Assembly (NCBI GenBank): GCA_934675685.1
Contig: CAKURL010000021.1
Coordinates: 1 to 25,308, forward strand
Reading direction: 5' to 3'
Source: an uncultured Candidatus Melainabacteria bacterium
Lineage (GTDB): Bacteria; Cyanobacteriota; Vampirovibrionia; Gastranaerophilales; Gastranaerophilaceae
DNA length: 25,308 nucleotides
Shown: piece by piece, positions 1 to 7,972 of the stretch
How positions within the stretch are numbered: position 1 is the stretch's first letter
Layout of the letters: every line of letters begins with the position of its first letter
Program-made: the position numbers and the translations under genes
Notes under the pieces: model-generated
The model's database searches: none
The model's input: only the letters and a program-made list of their open reading frames with translations
What the model was told of the DNA's origin: nothing

Positions 1-1
1 G

Positions 2-142
2 TCAGCAGCTTCTATTCCTGTTGCAATCAGAGAAGGAATAGATTCAGGCAAAATCAAACTACCTGCTACTTTTATGCTAAGCGCTTTTGGGGCTGGCATG
101 ACAGGGGCGAATGCAATTATTAAACTGGATAAAGAAATATAA
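2..142 (+). CDS. fabH: 3-oxoacyl-ACP synthase III, C-terminal end (partial)
   Basis: Only the last 46 codons are in the window; the reading frame is open from base 2 to a TAA at 140-142. The peptide begins SAASIPVAIREG and continues through FGAGMTGAN. This matches the C-terminal block of FabH/KAS III, where NTSAASIP carries the active-site Asn and is followed by a GFGGGLTWG-like loop. FabH condenses acetyl-CoA with malonyl-ACP to start type II fatty-acid synthesis in the cytoplasm. The gene lies 17 bases before fabF on the same strand, which fits a fatty-acid operon. The catalytic Cys and His are outside the window. The loop reads AFGAGMTG, so a divergent KAS III-like enzyme is possible. Confidence 0.8.
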   Translation, partial: SAASIPVAIREGIDSGKIKLPATFMLSAFGAGMTGANAIIKLDKEI

Positions 143-159
143 TAAATAGGAGAAAAAGT

Positions 160-1398
160 ATGAAAAGACGAGTAGTAGTGACCGGCATGGGCTGCGTAAC
201 GCCTTTTGGAGTTGGTGTTTCAACTCTTTGGAATAATTTAAAAGAAGGAAAAAGCGGAGTTAGATATTTAACTTTAGATAAAGAAAAACATTTGGTTCAT
301 ATCGGGGGGCAAGTTCCTGAATTTGACACTACTCCTTATGTAGACCCAAAAGACGCAAGAAGAATGGATAAATTTATTTTGTGTTCGGTGGTAGCTGCGC
401 AATTGGCTATGGAAGACTCTGGTCTTGATTTAGAAAAAGAAGACAGAACAAGAATAGGGGTAATCGCAGGCTCTGCTGCAGGCGGTTTAGAAACAATTCA
501 AAAAAACCACGAAGTAATGCAAGCAAGAGGCTACCACAAATGTTCTCCATTTATGGTTCCTATGATGATTTCAAACATGGCAGCAGGTAAAATTTCAATC
601 AAATATGGCTTAAGAGGCATGTCAAAAGCAATCTTAACAGCATGCTCTACAGGTGCACACTCAATTGGCGACGCAGCTCGCGCTATTCAATGTGACGACG
701 CTGATATCATGCTCGCAGGCGGCGCAGAAGCTGGTATTTGCGATATGGGAATAGGCGCATTTACTTCTGCAAAGACTCTTTCTCGCTCAAACGACGAACC
801 GGAAAAAGCTTCAAGACCTTATGACACAAAAAGAGATGGCTTTATTATGTCTGAAGGCGCTGGAATTTTAGTTTTAGAAGAAAGAGAACACGCAATCAAA
901 AGAGGAGCTAAAATTTATGCGGAACTCGTTGGCTACGGTCAATCTTCAGATGCTTATGACATGGTAGCACCGGATCCAGAAGGAAATGGCGCAATTTTAG
1001 CTATGGAATTAGCTTTAAAAGAAGCTCATTTAAAACCGGAAGATGTAGATTACATTAATGCCCATGGGACATCGACCCATGTGGGAGATATTGCTGAATC
1101 TAAAGCAATTGAAAAATTGTTTGGCGACAAAGACCACAACAAAAAGTTGTCTGTTTCTTCTACAAAATCCATGACAGGTCACATGCTAGGAGGCGCTGGT
1201 GCAATCGAAGCTATTATTGCAATTGAAGCTTTAAATACCGGAATTATTCCTCCTACAATCAACTTAGACGACCAAGACCCAGAAGTCGCAAACTTAGACT
1301 ACACTCCACATAAAGCTGTGAAAAAAGATGTAAAAGTTGCGATGTCGAATTCTTTTGGTTTTGGCGGACACAATTCTGTATTAATATTTAGCAAATAA
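160..1398 (+). CDS. fabF: 3-oxoacyl-ACP synthase II (KAS II)
   Basis: This 412-aa protein has the full length of FabF and the complete KAS signature. The nucleophile Cys162 lies in TACSTGAHS. The first catalytic His is in NAHGTSTHVGD, the second in TKSMTGHMLGGAGA, and the glycine-rich C-terminal block is NSFGFGGHNS. It elongates acyl-ACP with malonyl-ACP in cytoplasmic type II fatty-acid synthesis. The start is supported by AGGAG eight bases upstream of ATG. It follows fabH closely and ends just before a strong intrinsic terminator. No acpP lies between fabH and fabF here, so the carrier protein must be encoded elsewhere. Confidence 0.95.
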   Translation: MKRRVVVTGMGCVTPFGVGVSTLWNNLKEGKSGVRYLTLDKEKHLVHIGGQVPEFDTTPYVDPKDARRMDKFILCSVVAAQLAMEDSGLDLEKEDRTRIGVIAGSAAGGLETIQKNHEVMQARGYHKCSPFMVPMMISNMAAGKISIKYGLRGMSKAILTACSTGAHSIGDAARAIQCDDADIMLAGGAEAGICDMGIGAFTSAKTLSRSNDEPEKASRPYDTKRDGFIMSEGAGILVLEEREHAIKRGAKIYAELVGYGQSSDAYDMVAPDPEGNGAILAMELALKEAHLKPEDVDYINAHGTSTHVGDIAESKAIEKLFGDKDHNKKLSVSSTKSMTGHMLGGAGAIEAIIAIEALNTGIIPPTINLDDQDPEVANLDYTPHKAVKKDVKVAMSNSFGFGGHNSVLIFSK

Positions 1399-1403
1399 TT
1401 TTT

Positions 1404-1433
1404 AAAAACCGCATGCTTTTGTGTGCGGTTTTT
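1404..1433 (+). terminator. Rho-independent terminator after fabF
   Basis: AAAAACCGCA (1404-1413) pairs with TGCGGTTTTT (1424-1433) around a 10-nt loop and ends in a T tract. It lies five bases past the fabF stop, so it should end the fab transcript and separate it from the gene starting at 1451. Confidence 0.85.
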
Positions 1434-1437
1434 ATAG

Positions 1438-1443
1438 TATAAT
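1438..1443 (+). promoter_or_regulatory. -10 element directly before the CoA-activase-like gene
   Basis: A perfect TATAAT ends seven bases before the ATG at 1451, so transcription would begin at or within a base or two of the start codon. No Shine-Dalgarno sequence is present between them. The -35 region overlaps the fabF terminator and is weak (TTTTGT at best). This is a candidate leaderless start. Confidence 0.5.
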
Positions 1444-1450
1444 TGATATT

Positions 1451-2626
1451 ATGAAAAACAAAGAAAATAACGAAAACAAAAAAATCAAAGTCGCTTTCCC
1501 GCACATGGGTACAATTTATGTTGCTTGGGAAATGGCGCTTAAAAAAATGGGCGTGGAGCCTTATATCCCTCCATACACAAGCAAAAAGACTTTGTCTTTG
1601 GGGACTAAAAATTCTCCTGAAGCAATTTGTCTTCCTTATAAATTAATCTTAGGAAATTTCATTGAAGCCATTGAAGGCGGAGTTGATTATGTTTCTATGA
1701 TTACTTCCCCTGGGATTTGCCGTCTTGGGGAATATGGAAGAAACATAGAACAAGTTTTAATCGAGATGGGCTACAGCGCAAATTATATCGAGCTTAGCTT
1801 GTACGATGGCATAAAGGGCATGATAGACTATCTTTCTCGCCTTTCTGGTTCAAAAAACTATTTAAAAATGTTAAATGCTATCTATCTTGCAATAAGGACT
1901 GTGTTTGCGGTTGATGAATTGCAAAATTTCTTGTCATACCATAGAGCAAGAGAAATCCACAAAGGCGATAGCGAAAAAGCTTTTAACAAAGCAATTAGAT
2001 TAATCAGAAAAGCAAACAATTCAAGAGAATTGTCAAAAGCTTTAAAAGAAGGCTTGAGAGAAATCTCGAATGTTGAAATAGACAAAAATAGAGATATTTT
2101 ATATGTTGATTTGACTGGCGAAATCTATATCGTAAACGACGAATTTTCAAACCAAAATATGGAGCGCGAACTGGGTGCTATGGGAGTTCAAGTTAGAAGG
2201 TCTCTTACGATTTCTTCATTTTTGAAAGACGCTATTATTCCAAAAATGTTTAAAAAAGGCGAAACACATCTTGAGCGCGCATATAGACTGGCAAAACCTT
2301 ATCTTATGAGAGACATTGGAGGCGATAGCTTAGAATGTATTTCTGATGTTTTATATGCAAAAGAAAGAAACATTGATGGCTTAATCCACGTTTCTCCTTT
2401 CACTTGCATGCCAGAAATCATGAGTCAAAACATTTTCCCAAAAATGAGAGAAGATGTGAACCTTCCAATTTTGACTTTGATTATGGACGAACAAACAGGC
2501 CGCGCAGGCTATATCACTCGTCTTGAAGCTTTTGTTGACTTGATGAGAAGAAAGAAAATGAAAGCAAAAATTGAGCAAAGAAAGCTTGAAAATAAAGAAC
2601 AAGAATTAGAAAAAGCGGCCAAATAA
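1451..2626 (+). CDS. CoA-substrate dehydratase activase-like protein (COG3580/3581-like)
   Basis: This 391-aa protein resembles the BcrAD/BadFG/HgdC-associated proteins (DUF2229-like, 2-hydroxyacyl-CoA dehydratase related). These bind an iron-sulfur cluster and are found alone in many anaerobes. Candidate ligands are Cys60 (EAICLPYK), Cys90 (SPGICRLG) and Cys319 (SPFTCMPE), each in a conserved-looking loop; the C-terminus is lysine-rich and probably disordered. The frame stays open upstream to a TTG at 1421, but that start lies inside the fabF terminator. I therefore choose ATG at 1451, seven bases after a perfect TATAAT. The ATPase/activase domain usually fused or adjacent is not seen nearby, so substrate and reaction are unknown. 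Family membership is fairly sure; function is not. Confidence 0.7.
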   Translation: MKNKENNENKKIKVAFPHMGTIYVAWEMALKKMGVEPYIPPYTSKKTLSLGTKNSPEAICLPYKLILGNFIEAIEGGVDYVSMITSPGICRLGEYGRNIEQVLIEMGYSANYIELSLYDGIKGMIDYLSRLSGSKNYLKMLNAIYLAIRTVFAVDELQNFLSYHRAREIHKGDSEKAFNKAIRLIRKANNSRELSKALKEGLREISNVEIDKNRDILYVDLTGEIYIVNDEFSNQNMERELGAMGVQVRRSLTISSFLKDAIIPKMFKKGETHLERAYRLAKPYLMRDIGGDSLECISDVLYAKERNIDGLIHVSPFTCMPEIMSQNIFPKMREDVNLPILTLIMDEQTGRAGYITRLEAFVDLMRRKKMKAKIEQRKLENKEQELEKAAK

Positions 2627-2637
2627 GCCGCTTTTTT
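2611..2637 (+). terminator. Intrinsic terminator, probably bidirectional
   Basis: AAAAGCGGC (2611-2619) pairs with GCCGCTTTT (2627-2635), followed by more T. The upstream gene's TAA stop sits in the loop. The next gene converges from the minus strand and ends at 2639. The A-rich left flank means the hairpin can also act on minus-strand transcripts. Confidence 0.8.
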
Positions 2638-2638
2638 A

Positions 2639-2926
2639 TTATTTTTCTTCGCTTTCAATTTTATTAATTTTTTTATCATTGTTTTTATATTTCAGGTGCA
2701 GCCCCATATCTATCAGCAAAAAGAACATGTTGAAAAGATACAGCCATATTACCCAATCGCGATAGAAAAATAATTTGTGTATTACGCCAAAAACATATCC
2801 CAATAAAATTAAGCAAGAAAAAGTGAAGCTTTTTCCGCCAACCGATTTTGATTTAAATGTTTTGTATGCTGCAATTGGCCAGCTTGCGCCAAAACAAACC
2901 ATCATGCCTGCTTCAAATACGCTCAT
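2639..2926 (-). CDS. Small PQ-loop/SemiSWEET-like membrane protein
   Basis: This 95-aa protein has about three hydrophobic segments (residues roughly 5-20, 36-50 and 58-75) and a charged cytoplasmic tail. The block GASWP-IAAYKTFKSKSVGGKS resembles PQ-loop repeats (a Pro in helix 1, then a KSKSV-G loop), and YRDWVIWLYLFN matches the third segment of this family. The transport substrate is unknown. I start at ATG 2926 because AAAGGA lies eight bases upstream; the frame is open to 2998, but that extension has no ribosome site. It lies 72 bases downstream of the ferritin-like gene on the same strand and could be co-transcribed with it. It ends against a shared terminator. Confidence 0.65.
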   Translation of the reverse strand: MSVFEAGMMVCFGASWPIAAYKTFKSKSVGGKSFTFSCLILLGYVFGVIHKLFFYRDWVIWLYLFNMFFLLIDMGLHLKYKNNDKKINKIESEEK

Positions 2927-2998
2927 AAATTTCCTTTCTGAAAAATAATTCAAAATTCCGAAATTTATTTTAGCGCTTGAAAAACTATTTTGCAACAA

Positions 2999-3550
2999 TT
3001 ATCTTAAAAATTTTTGAACAAATGGGCTGTGGCTTCCTTCTCTTTTAAAATGTCCGTTTGGCTTGCCATTTAAGATTTCATCAAACCAATTTTGGTGCTC
3101 TATTTCTTCGTGCAAAATCGCTTTTGCAAGGTCATAAGTTCTAAAATCTTTTTGATATGTCATTTTGCAAATTTCATTGTAGCCGTTTGCCGCGCATTCT
3201 TCTGCTTCTTTTAAAATTCTTATGATTTCTTTTGCGTCGGTTTTTTCTTTTGGAAGCTTTGCGGGCTTGCAAGAAGCCATTGAGTAAAATTCCGCTAAAC
3301 AATCAGGAAGCTCGCCTCCTAGTTCATAAATTCTTTGTACCAATGCTTCGTAGTGGTTCCTATCTTCAATTCTCGCGTCTTCCACGATTTCTTTCAAGCT
3401 TTCACCTTCAAAGCCTACTAAATTGTTTCTTAAAAGCATATAATGATAATAAGTGGATATTTCGCTCGCTGCGTTTTTAATTAATGTTTGGATTAATAAA
3501 TCTGTATCCAGTCCGTTTTCTTTTAACATATTTTTTGTAAATTCTGACAT
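2999..3550 (-). CDS. Ferritin-like di-iron protein (DPSL/bacterioferritin type)
   Basis: This 183-aa four-helix-bundle protein has the spaced metal ligands of the ferritin/rubrerythrin superfamily: Glu30 in helix 1, Glu63 with His66 (EDRNH) in helix 2, an acidic helix 3 near residues 115-118, and Glu149 with His152 (EEIEH) in helix 4. It lacks the rubredoxin tail of true rubrerythrins. Four cysteines lie in the second half (84, 94, 119, 128), which recalls the Dps-like (DPSL, thioferritin) group with a cysteine pair. The likely role is iron storage or peroxide detoxification in the cytoplasm. AAAGGAG stands eight bases before the ATG. The subgroup is uncertain. Confidence 0.75.
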   Translation of the reverse strand: MSEFTKNMLKENGLDTDLLIQTLIKNAASEISTYYHYMLLRNNLVGFEGESLKEIVEDARIEDRNHYEALVQRIYELGGELPDCLAEFYSMASCKPAKLPKEKTDAKEIIRILKEAEECAANGYNEICKMTYQKDFRTYDLAKAILHEEIEHQNWFDEILNGKPNGHFKREGSHSPFVQKFLR

Positions 3551-3628
3551 TTTTTCTCCTTTCTTTAAAAGCGATTTTTTAAGTTATTCCATATTATTTT
3601 TGAAAAATATTTTTTTTAAATTCACCTT

Positions 3629-3657
3629 TTGTCTAAAATATTTTTTTATATTAAAAT
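3629..3657 (+). promoter_or_regulatory. argS promoter
   Basis: TTGTCT (3629-3634) and TAAAAT (3652-3657) are separated by 17 bases. The -10 ends nine bases before the argS ATG at 3667 and there is no Shine-Dalgarno sequence, so the mRNA would have almost no leader. Confidence 0.5.
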
Positions 3658-3666
3658 AATTGTATT

Positions 3667-5358
3667 ATGTTGAAGAATTATTTTATTAAGATTACAAAAG
3701 ACGCAATTGATTGCGCAATTAAAAACAATGAATTAGGCGAAACAAAAGAGCTTTCTTTTGAGCTAGTGTGCGATGCACCAAAAAACAAAGACTTTGGTGA
3801 TTTGGCGATAAATATTTCTGCTTTGGCAAGAACTGCTAAAATGGCACCTCCAAAGATAGCTGAAATTGTAGCTAGCCACATTGAAGCAAAAAACTTTAGC
3901 GTAAACACGGTTGCTGGGTTTATTAATTTCAAATTAGAAAAAGAATTTTTAAATGACATCGTAAAAGATATTTTAGATAAAAAAGACGATTACTTAAAAG
4001 TCGACATAGGTCATGGCGAAAAAGTAAACATTGAATACGTGAGCGCAAATCCAACAGGGCCTTTCCATATTGGACATGGCAGATGGGCAGCTTTAGGCTC
4101 TGCTCTTGCTTCCATTATGAAATATGATGGCTATGACGTTTTTCAAGAATTTTATATAAATGACGCTGGAAATCAGATAAATAAATTGGCAAAATCCCTT
4201 GAAATCAGGGTGCGCCAGCTTCAAGGCGAAAAAATCGAGATGGAAGAAGGGCTTTACCCTGGAGAATATCTAATCGATTGCGCTAAAAGATATCTTAAAG
4301 ACAACAAGGGCTTGTCTTATGGCGATTTTGCAAAAGCAGACATGCTAAGACAACAAAAAGAATTATTAGAAAAATTTGGCACACATTTTGACTTATTTTT
4401 CTCTGAATTAACTTTATATAATGATGGCGAAGTGGATAAAGCTATGGAGTCATTAAAGAAATCAGGAAAAATATATGAAAAAGATGGCGCTACTTGGTTT
4501 AGAAGTTCTGACTTTGGAGACGACCAAGATAGAGTTTTAGTGAAAACTGATGGCAAAAATACATATTTGACAGCAGACATTGCATACCACAAAAACAAGC
4601 TGGATAGAGGGTTCGACCGCCTTATTAATATCTGGGGCGCAGACCACCATGGCTATATTCCTCGTATGCGAGCTGCAATCGACGCTTTAGGTTATGATTC
4701 TTCTAAAATGGAAGTTTTGCTTGGACAATTGGTTAATTTAATCCAAGACGGCGAACAACAACGCATGGGCAAAAGAAAAAAAATGGTCACTTTAGACGAA
4801 TTAGTGGAAGAAGTGGGTGTTGACGCTACTCGTTTTTGGATGTTGATGAGATCGGCTGATACAACTATCGATTTTGATATTGACCTTGCTAAATCTCAAA
4901 GCGACAAAAACCCAGTCTTTTATGTTCAATATGCACATGCCAGAGCTTGTTCGATTTTAAGAAAAGCAATCGAAGAAAGGCTCGATGTGGATTCCAAGAC
5001 TAAATTAGACCCAATTTTGACTGAAGAAGAAATTGAAGAATTTTATAAAAATCCTAATATTTTAGAAATGTTCAAAAATTTATCAAAAGAACAATATGAA
5101 GCAGTTAAATCTTTGATTTTGAAGATGGAAGAAGGAAAATTGCTTTTGGCTAATGCTGTAAAATATAGAGCGCCTTACATGGTTTGCAAATATTTATTAG
5201 AATTAGCAAACATTTTCCATCATTTCTATAATTTTACAAGAGTTTTGTCTGACGATAAAAATGACAGTTTGCAAAAACTGGCTCTAGTAAACTGTTTCAG
5301 GATTATCATGGCAAAAATGTTGAACTTAATCGGGTTGTCTTCTCCTGAAAAAATGTAG
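3667..5358 (+). CDS. argS: Arginyl-tRNA synthetase
   Basis: This 563-aa class I synthetase charges tRNA-Arg in the cytoplasm. The order is an N-terminal Add-1 domain (residues about 1-85), the HIGH signature as FHIGHG near residue 133 preceded by SANPTGP, the catalytic Rossmann fold with WGADHHGYIPR, then the KMSKS-equivalent loop as GKRKKM near residue 368. The C-terminal anticodon-binding domain includes YAHARACSI and ends YNFTRVL. A degenerate KMSKS is normal for many ArgRS enzymes. The length is standard. The start ATG is nine bases after a -10 element with no ribosome site. The downstream tRNA promoter begins one base past the stop codon. Confidence 0.95.
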   Translation: MLKNYFIKITKDAIDCAIKNNELGETKELSFELVCDAPKNKDFGDLAINISALARTAKMAPPKIAEIVASHIEAKNFSVNTVAGFINFKLEKEFLNDIVKDILDKKDDYLKVDIGHGEKVNIEYVSANPTGPFHIGHGRWAALGSALASIMKYDGYDVFQEFYINDAGNQINKLAKSLEIRVRQLQGEKIEMEEGLYPGEYLIDCAKRYLKDNKGLSYGDFAKADMLRQQKELLEKFGTHFDLFFSELTLYNDGEVDKAMESLKKSGKIYEKDGATWFRSSDFGDDQDRVLVKTDGKNTYLTADIAYHKNKLDRGFDRLINIWGADHHGYIPRMRAAIDALGYDSSKMEVLLGQLVNLIQDGEQQRMGKRKKMVTLDELVEEVGVDATRFWMLMRSADTTIDFDIDLAKSQSDKNPVFYVQYAHARACSILRKAIEERLDVDSKTKLDPILTEEEIEEFYKNPNILEMFKNLSKEQYEAVKSLILKMEEGKLLLANAVKYRAPYMVCKYLLELANIFHHFYNFTRVLSDDKNDSLQKLALVNCFRIIMAKMLNLIGLSSPEKM

Positions 5359-5390
5359 TTGACATTAAAAAATGTTCTTGTTAATATAAT
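5359..5390 (+). promoter_or_regulatory. Promoter of tRNA-Ile
   Basis: A perfect TTGACA (5359-5364) directly follows the argS stop. TAATAT at 5382-5387 gives 17-base spacing, while the better hexamer TATAAT at 5385-5390 gives 20. Either predicts a start a few bases before the mature tRNA at 5401. Confidence 0.65.
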
Positions 5391-5400
5391 AAGGCAGTGA

Positions 5401-5477
5401 GGGCTATTAGCTCAGGTGGCTAGAGCGCACCCCTGATAAGGGTGAGGTCCTTGGTTCGAGTCCAAGATGGCCCACCA
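5401..5477 (+). tRNA. tRNA-Ile (anticodon GAU), CCA encoded
   Basis: The 77-nt sequence folds as a cloverleaf. The acceptor stem GGGCTAT pairs with ATGGCCC, with one G-T pair, and A74 and CCA follow. The D arm contains AGCTCAGG, the anticodon loop reads CTGATAA (anticodon GAT), and the T arm contains GGTTCGAGTCC. It has its own promoter and terminator and stands alone here, not in an rRNA spacer. Confidence 0.97.
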
Positions 5478-5478
5478 T

Positions 5479-5510
5479 AAAAGAGACTTTCTTTTGAGAG
5501 TCTCTTTTAT
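5479..5510 (+). terminator. Intrinsic terminator after tRNA-Ile
   Basis: AAAAGAGACT (5479-5488) pairs perfectly with AGTCTCTTTT (5499-5508), with a 10-nt loop and a T run within the stem. It begins one base after the tRNA CCA. It may also serve the convergent arsR-family gene ending at 5548. Confidence 0.8.
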
Positions 5511-5547
5511 GCTATATATGGGTTTTTAATTTTGAAATTTAAATAAT

Positions 5548-5904
5548 TTAATCTATTTCGTTTATGTGTTCTAATGCCATATCAAACATAGTTTTTACGT
5601 GTTCGTCGTCTAAAGAATAAAAAACGTGTTTTCCTTGTTTTCTTGCTTTTACGAGTTTTGCTGTTTTTAAAGATTTTAATTGGTGAGAGACTGCAGACTT
5701 TGTCATATTTAAAATGACCGCTAAATCGCAGACACAAAGCTCGTTTTCGTCTAGTGCCCAAAGAATTCTGACCCTAGTTTGGTCGTTTATCGTTTTAAAA
5801 AAGTCGGAAACGTCTTGAAAAATTCTTGCTTCCGGCATGGAATTTTTTATTTTGTTCACTAAATTTTCGTTTTGCGCTTCGCAATCACAATCTTTTGTAG
5901 CCAT
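5548..5904 (-). CDS. ArsR/SmtB-family metal-sensing repressor, CadC-like
   Basis: This 118-aa winged-helix repressor should release DNA when it binds Cd, Pb or Zn. It shows both known CadC metal sites. The alpha-3 site is ELCVCDLA with Cys57 and Cys59, plus N-terminal thiols Cys6 and Cys8. The alpha-5 zinc site is Asp100, His102, His113 and Glu116 near the C-terminus. The recognition helix lies around MTKSAVSHQLKSLK. It is divergent from the P-type ATPase at 6064, and the gap between them holds three copies of one palindrome, so it very likely represses both itself and the pump. AAGGA precedes the ATG. Exact metal preference cannot be read from sequence. Confidence 0.9.
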   Translation of the reverse strand: MATKDCDCEAQNENLVNKIKNSMPEARIFQDVSDFFKTINDQTRVRILWALDENELCVCDLAVILNMTKSAVSHQLKSLKTAKLVKARKQGKHVFYSLDDEHVKTMFDMALEHINEID

Positions 5905-5922
5905 TTTTGTTTCCTTTTCTTT

Positions 5923-5953
5923 ATTTTATCAATAATTGAACAAATATTCAACT
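5923..5953 (-). promoter_or_regulatory. Promoter and operator O1 of the CadC-like repressor
   Basis: On the minus strand, TTGAAT (5946-5951) and TAAAAT (5923-5928) are 17 bases apart. Palindrome O1, with TTGAA and TTCAA separated by six bases (5936-5951, full site 5935-5953), covers the -35 and part of the spacer. Bound repressor would therefore block its own promoter. Confidence 0.65.
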
Positions 5954-5989
5954 ATTGTAAATTAATGTTAAAGTTTGTGTTCTTTAGAC

Positions 5990-6050
5990 TTGACAATTGA
6001 ACAATTATTCAACTATAATATAAATGTAATAATTGAATAAGTATTCAACT
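5990..6050 (+). promoter_or_regulatory. Promoter of the metal ATPase with operators O2 and O3
   Basis: TTGACA (5990-5995) and TATAAT (6014-6019) are 18 bases apart. Palindrome O2 (5996-6014) fills the spacer and O3 (6032-6050) follows the start site. O1, O2 and O3 share the 19-base pattern ATTGAAYAANTATTCAACT, a symmetric site like known SmtB/CadC operators. Occupancy of O2 would exclude RNA polymerase. Confidence 0.8.
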
Positions 6051-6063
6051 GAACGGAGAAAAT

Positions 6064-7965
6064 ATGTGCGATCATAATGATAATCATTGCCATAACCACA
6101 ACGAAGAAGATGCAGAAAAGCTTCCGATTTTAAAAATTGTAATTTCTTTACTCCTTCTTGTATTTGCGATTTTTTCTCATTTTGAAGCTTTAAAATTGGG
6201 CTTATTTATAGCTTCATATTTATTTGTTGCTTTTGATATTATAAAAAATGCTTTTTCAAATATCTTAAAAGGCGAAATTTTTGACGAAAACTTTTTGATG
6301 TTGGTGGCGAGCTTTGGCGCTTTTTGTATTGGAAAATATTCAGAAGCCATCATGGTTGTGCTTTTATATTCGATAGGCGAATTTTTGCAAGATAGGGCGG
6401 TGGATAAATCAAAGGATTCTATTTCTTCTTTGGTAAAATTAAAAGCTGATAGCGTCGAAGTCTTAGATGGAAATGAATTTAAAAGAAAAAACCCAAAAGA
6501 TGTCAAAATCAATTCTATAATTTTAGCTAAAATGGGGGATAAAATCGCTCTTGATGGCATAATTGTAGATGGCGAAGCGATGTTGGACAACTCTTTTTTG
6601 ACAGGCGAAAGCTTGCCAAAATATTATAAAAAAGGCGACAGCGTCTTAAGCGGAGCCATTGTTCTTGACGGTTTGATAAAAATTAAAACGACAGAAGAAT
6701 ATAAAAATTCGACAGTTCAAAAAATCTTGGATTTAGTTCAAAAAAGCGCTCAAGCAAAGACAAAAGCGGAAAAATTCATCACAAAATTTGCAAAAATTTA
6801 TACTCCAATTGTGGTTTTCTTGGCTTTGCTTTTGGTGGTTTTGCCTATGGCTTTTGGGGTTGCAAACTTAAATGTTTGGCTTTTTAGAGCTTTGACTTTT
6901 CTTGTAATTTCTTGCCCTTGTGCTCTTGTGATAAGTGTGCCTTTGAGCTTCTTTTGTGGGGTCGGAAGGGCTTCTAAAAGCGGCATTTTAATCAAAGGAG
7001 CGATGTTTATAGAAAACCTTGCAAAAATCAAAAATGTCGTTTTTGATAAAACAGGAACTTTGACAAAAGGCGAATTTAAAGTTTGCGAAGTCAAAAGTTT
7101 TTTAGGTTTTTCAAAAGAAGAAATTATAAAAATCGCTTCTTCTTTGGAGAAATTTTCAAATCACCCTATTGCAAAATCTATCGTGAGCGCAAATAAAAAC
7201 GACGATTTTTATGAAATGGAAAATGTCGAAGAAAAGATGGCACTTGGGCTTTTTGGAACTTTTAAAAATTCAAAATTAGAAGGCAAAATGGCGGCAATCG
7301 GCTCTTATAGCTTACTTTCTTATTTAAACCTTGAAGTTCCTGAAAACAAAAACGATTTTTCTCAAGAAATTTTTCTTGTTTTGGATAATAAAATAGTGGG
7401 CTCTTTGGCCTTAGAAGATGAAATAAAAGAAAATTCTAAAAAAGCTATTTTGAACTTTAAAAAAGCAGGGATTACAACCACTATGCTCACTGGAGACAAT
7501 AAAAAAATAGCTCAAAAAGTTTCAAAAAAGCTTGAAATAGACGATACTTATTTTGAACTTTTACCACAAGATAAAGTTGAAATTGTGGATAAAATTATAA
7601 AAAATAAGAAAAATAAAGCTGAAATGTGCGCTTTTATAGGAGACGGAATAAATGACGCACCTGTCTTAAAAAGAGCAGATATTGGGTTTGCTATGGGCAA
7701 TATGGGCTCTAATAGCGCAATTGAAGCGGCAGACATTGTCCTTATGGACGATAATCCTTATAAAGTTTTTGTGGCTATTCAAATTGCCAAAAAGACTTTA
7801 AGAATTGTTGTTCAAAATATCACATTTGCGCTTTTGATAAAAGCAATATTCTTGCTTTTGGGTGCTTTTGGGTATATGACTATGTGGGGAGCGGTGTTCT
7901 CGGACGTGGGCGTCACAATTTTAGCTATTTTAAATTCGCTTAGAATTATGTATTCTAAATTTTAA
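6064..7965 (+). CDS. Zn/Cd/Pb-exporting P1B-type ATPase
   Basis: This 633-aa ZntA/CadA-like pump drives ATP-dependent export of soft divalent metals across the inner membrane. The N-terminus is a short His/Cys-rich stretch (MCDHNDNHCHNHN) instead of a full HMA domain. Then come paired membrane helices, the actuator motif TGES near residue 179, the CPC metal site in SCPCALV near residue 287, the phosphorylation motif DKTGT near residue 326, SNHP, TGDN, the hinge GDGINDAP near residue 527, and FSDVG in the last helices, whose Asp is typical of the Zn/Cd/Pb subgroup. CGGAG lies upstream of the ATG. It is controlled by the divergent CadC-like gene. It ends seven bases from convergent dnaE. Confidence 0.92.
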   Translation: MCDHNDNHCHNHNEEDAEKLPILKIVISLLLLVFAIFSHFEALKLGLFIASYLFVAFDIIKNAFSNILKGEIFDENFLMLVASFGAFCIGKYSEAIMVVLLYSIGEFLQDRAVDKSKDSISSLVKLKADSVEVLDGNEFKRKNPKDVKINSIILAKMGDKIALDGIIVDGEAMLDNSFLTGESLPKYYKKGDSVLSGAIVLDGLIKIKTTEEYKNSTVQKILDLVQKSAQAKTKAEKFITKFAKIYTPIVVFLALLLVVLPMAFGVANLNVWLFRALTFLVISCPCALVISVPLSFFCGVGRASKSGILIKGAMFIENLAKIKNVVFDKTGTLTKGEFKVCEVKSFLGFSKEEIIKIASSLEKFSNHPIAKSIVSANKNDDFYEMENVEEKMALGLFGTFKNSKLEGKMAAIGSYSLLSYLNLEVPENKNDFSQEIFLVLDNKIVGSLALEDEIKENSKKAILNFKKAGITTTMLTGDNKKIAQKVSKKLEIDDTYFELLPQDKVEIVDKIIKNKKNKAEMCAFIGDGINDAPVLKRADIGFAMGNMGSNSAIEAADIVLMDDNPYKVFVAIQIAKKTLRIVVQNITFALLIKAIFLLLGAFGYMTMWGAVFSDVGVTILAILNSLRIMYSKF

Positions 7966-7972
7966 CTCTGGC

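Noticed and set aside
1421..1450. Upstream TTG start extending the CoA-activase-like protein
   Set aside because: It would start inside the fabF terminator hairpin and before the TATAAT; ATG 1451 fits better.
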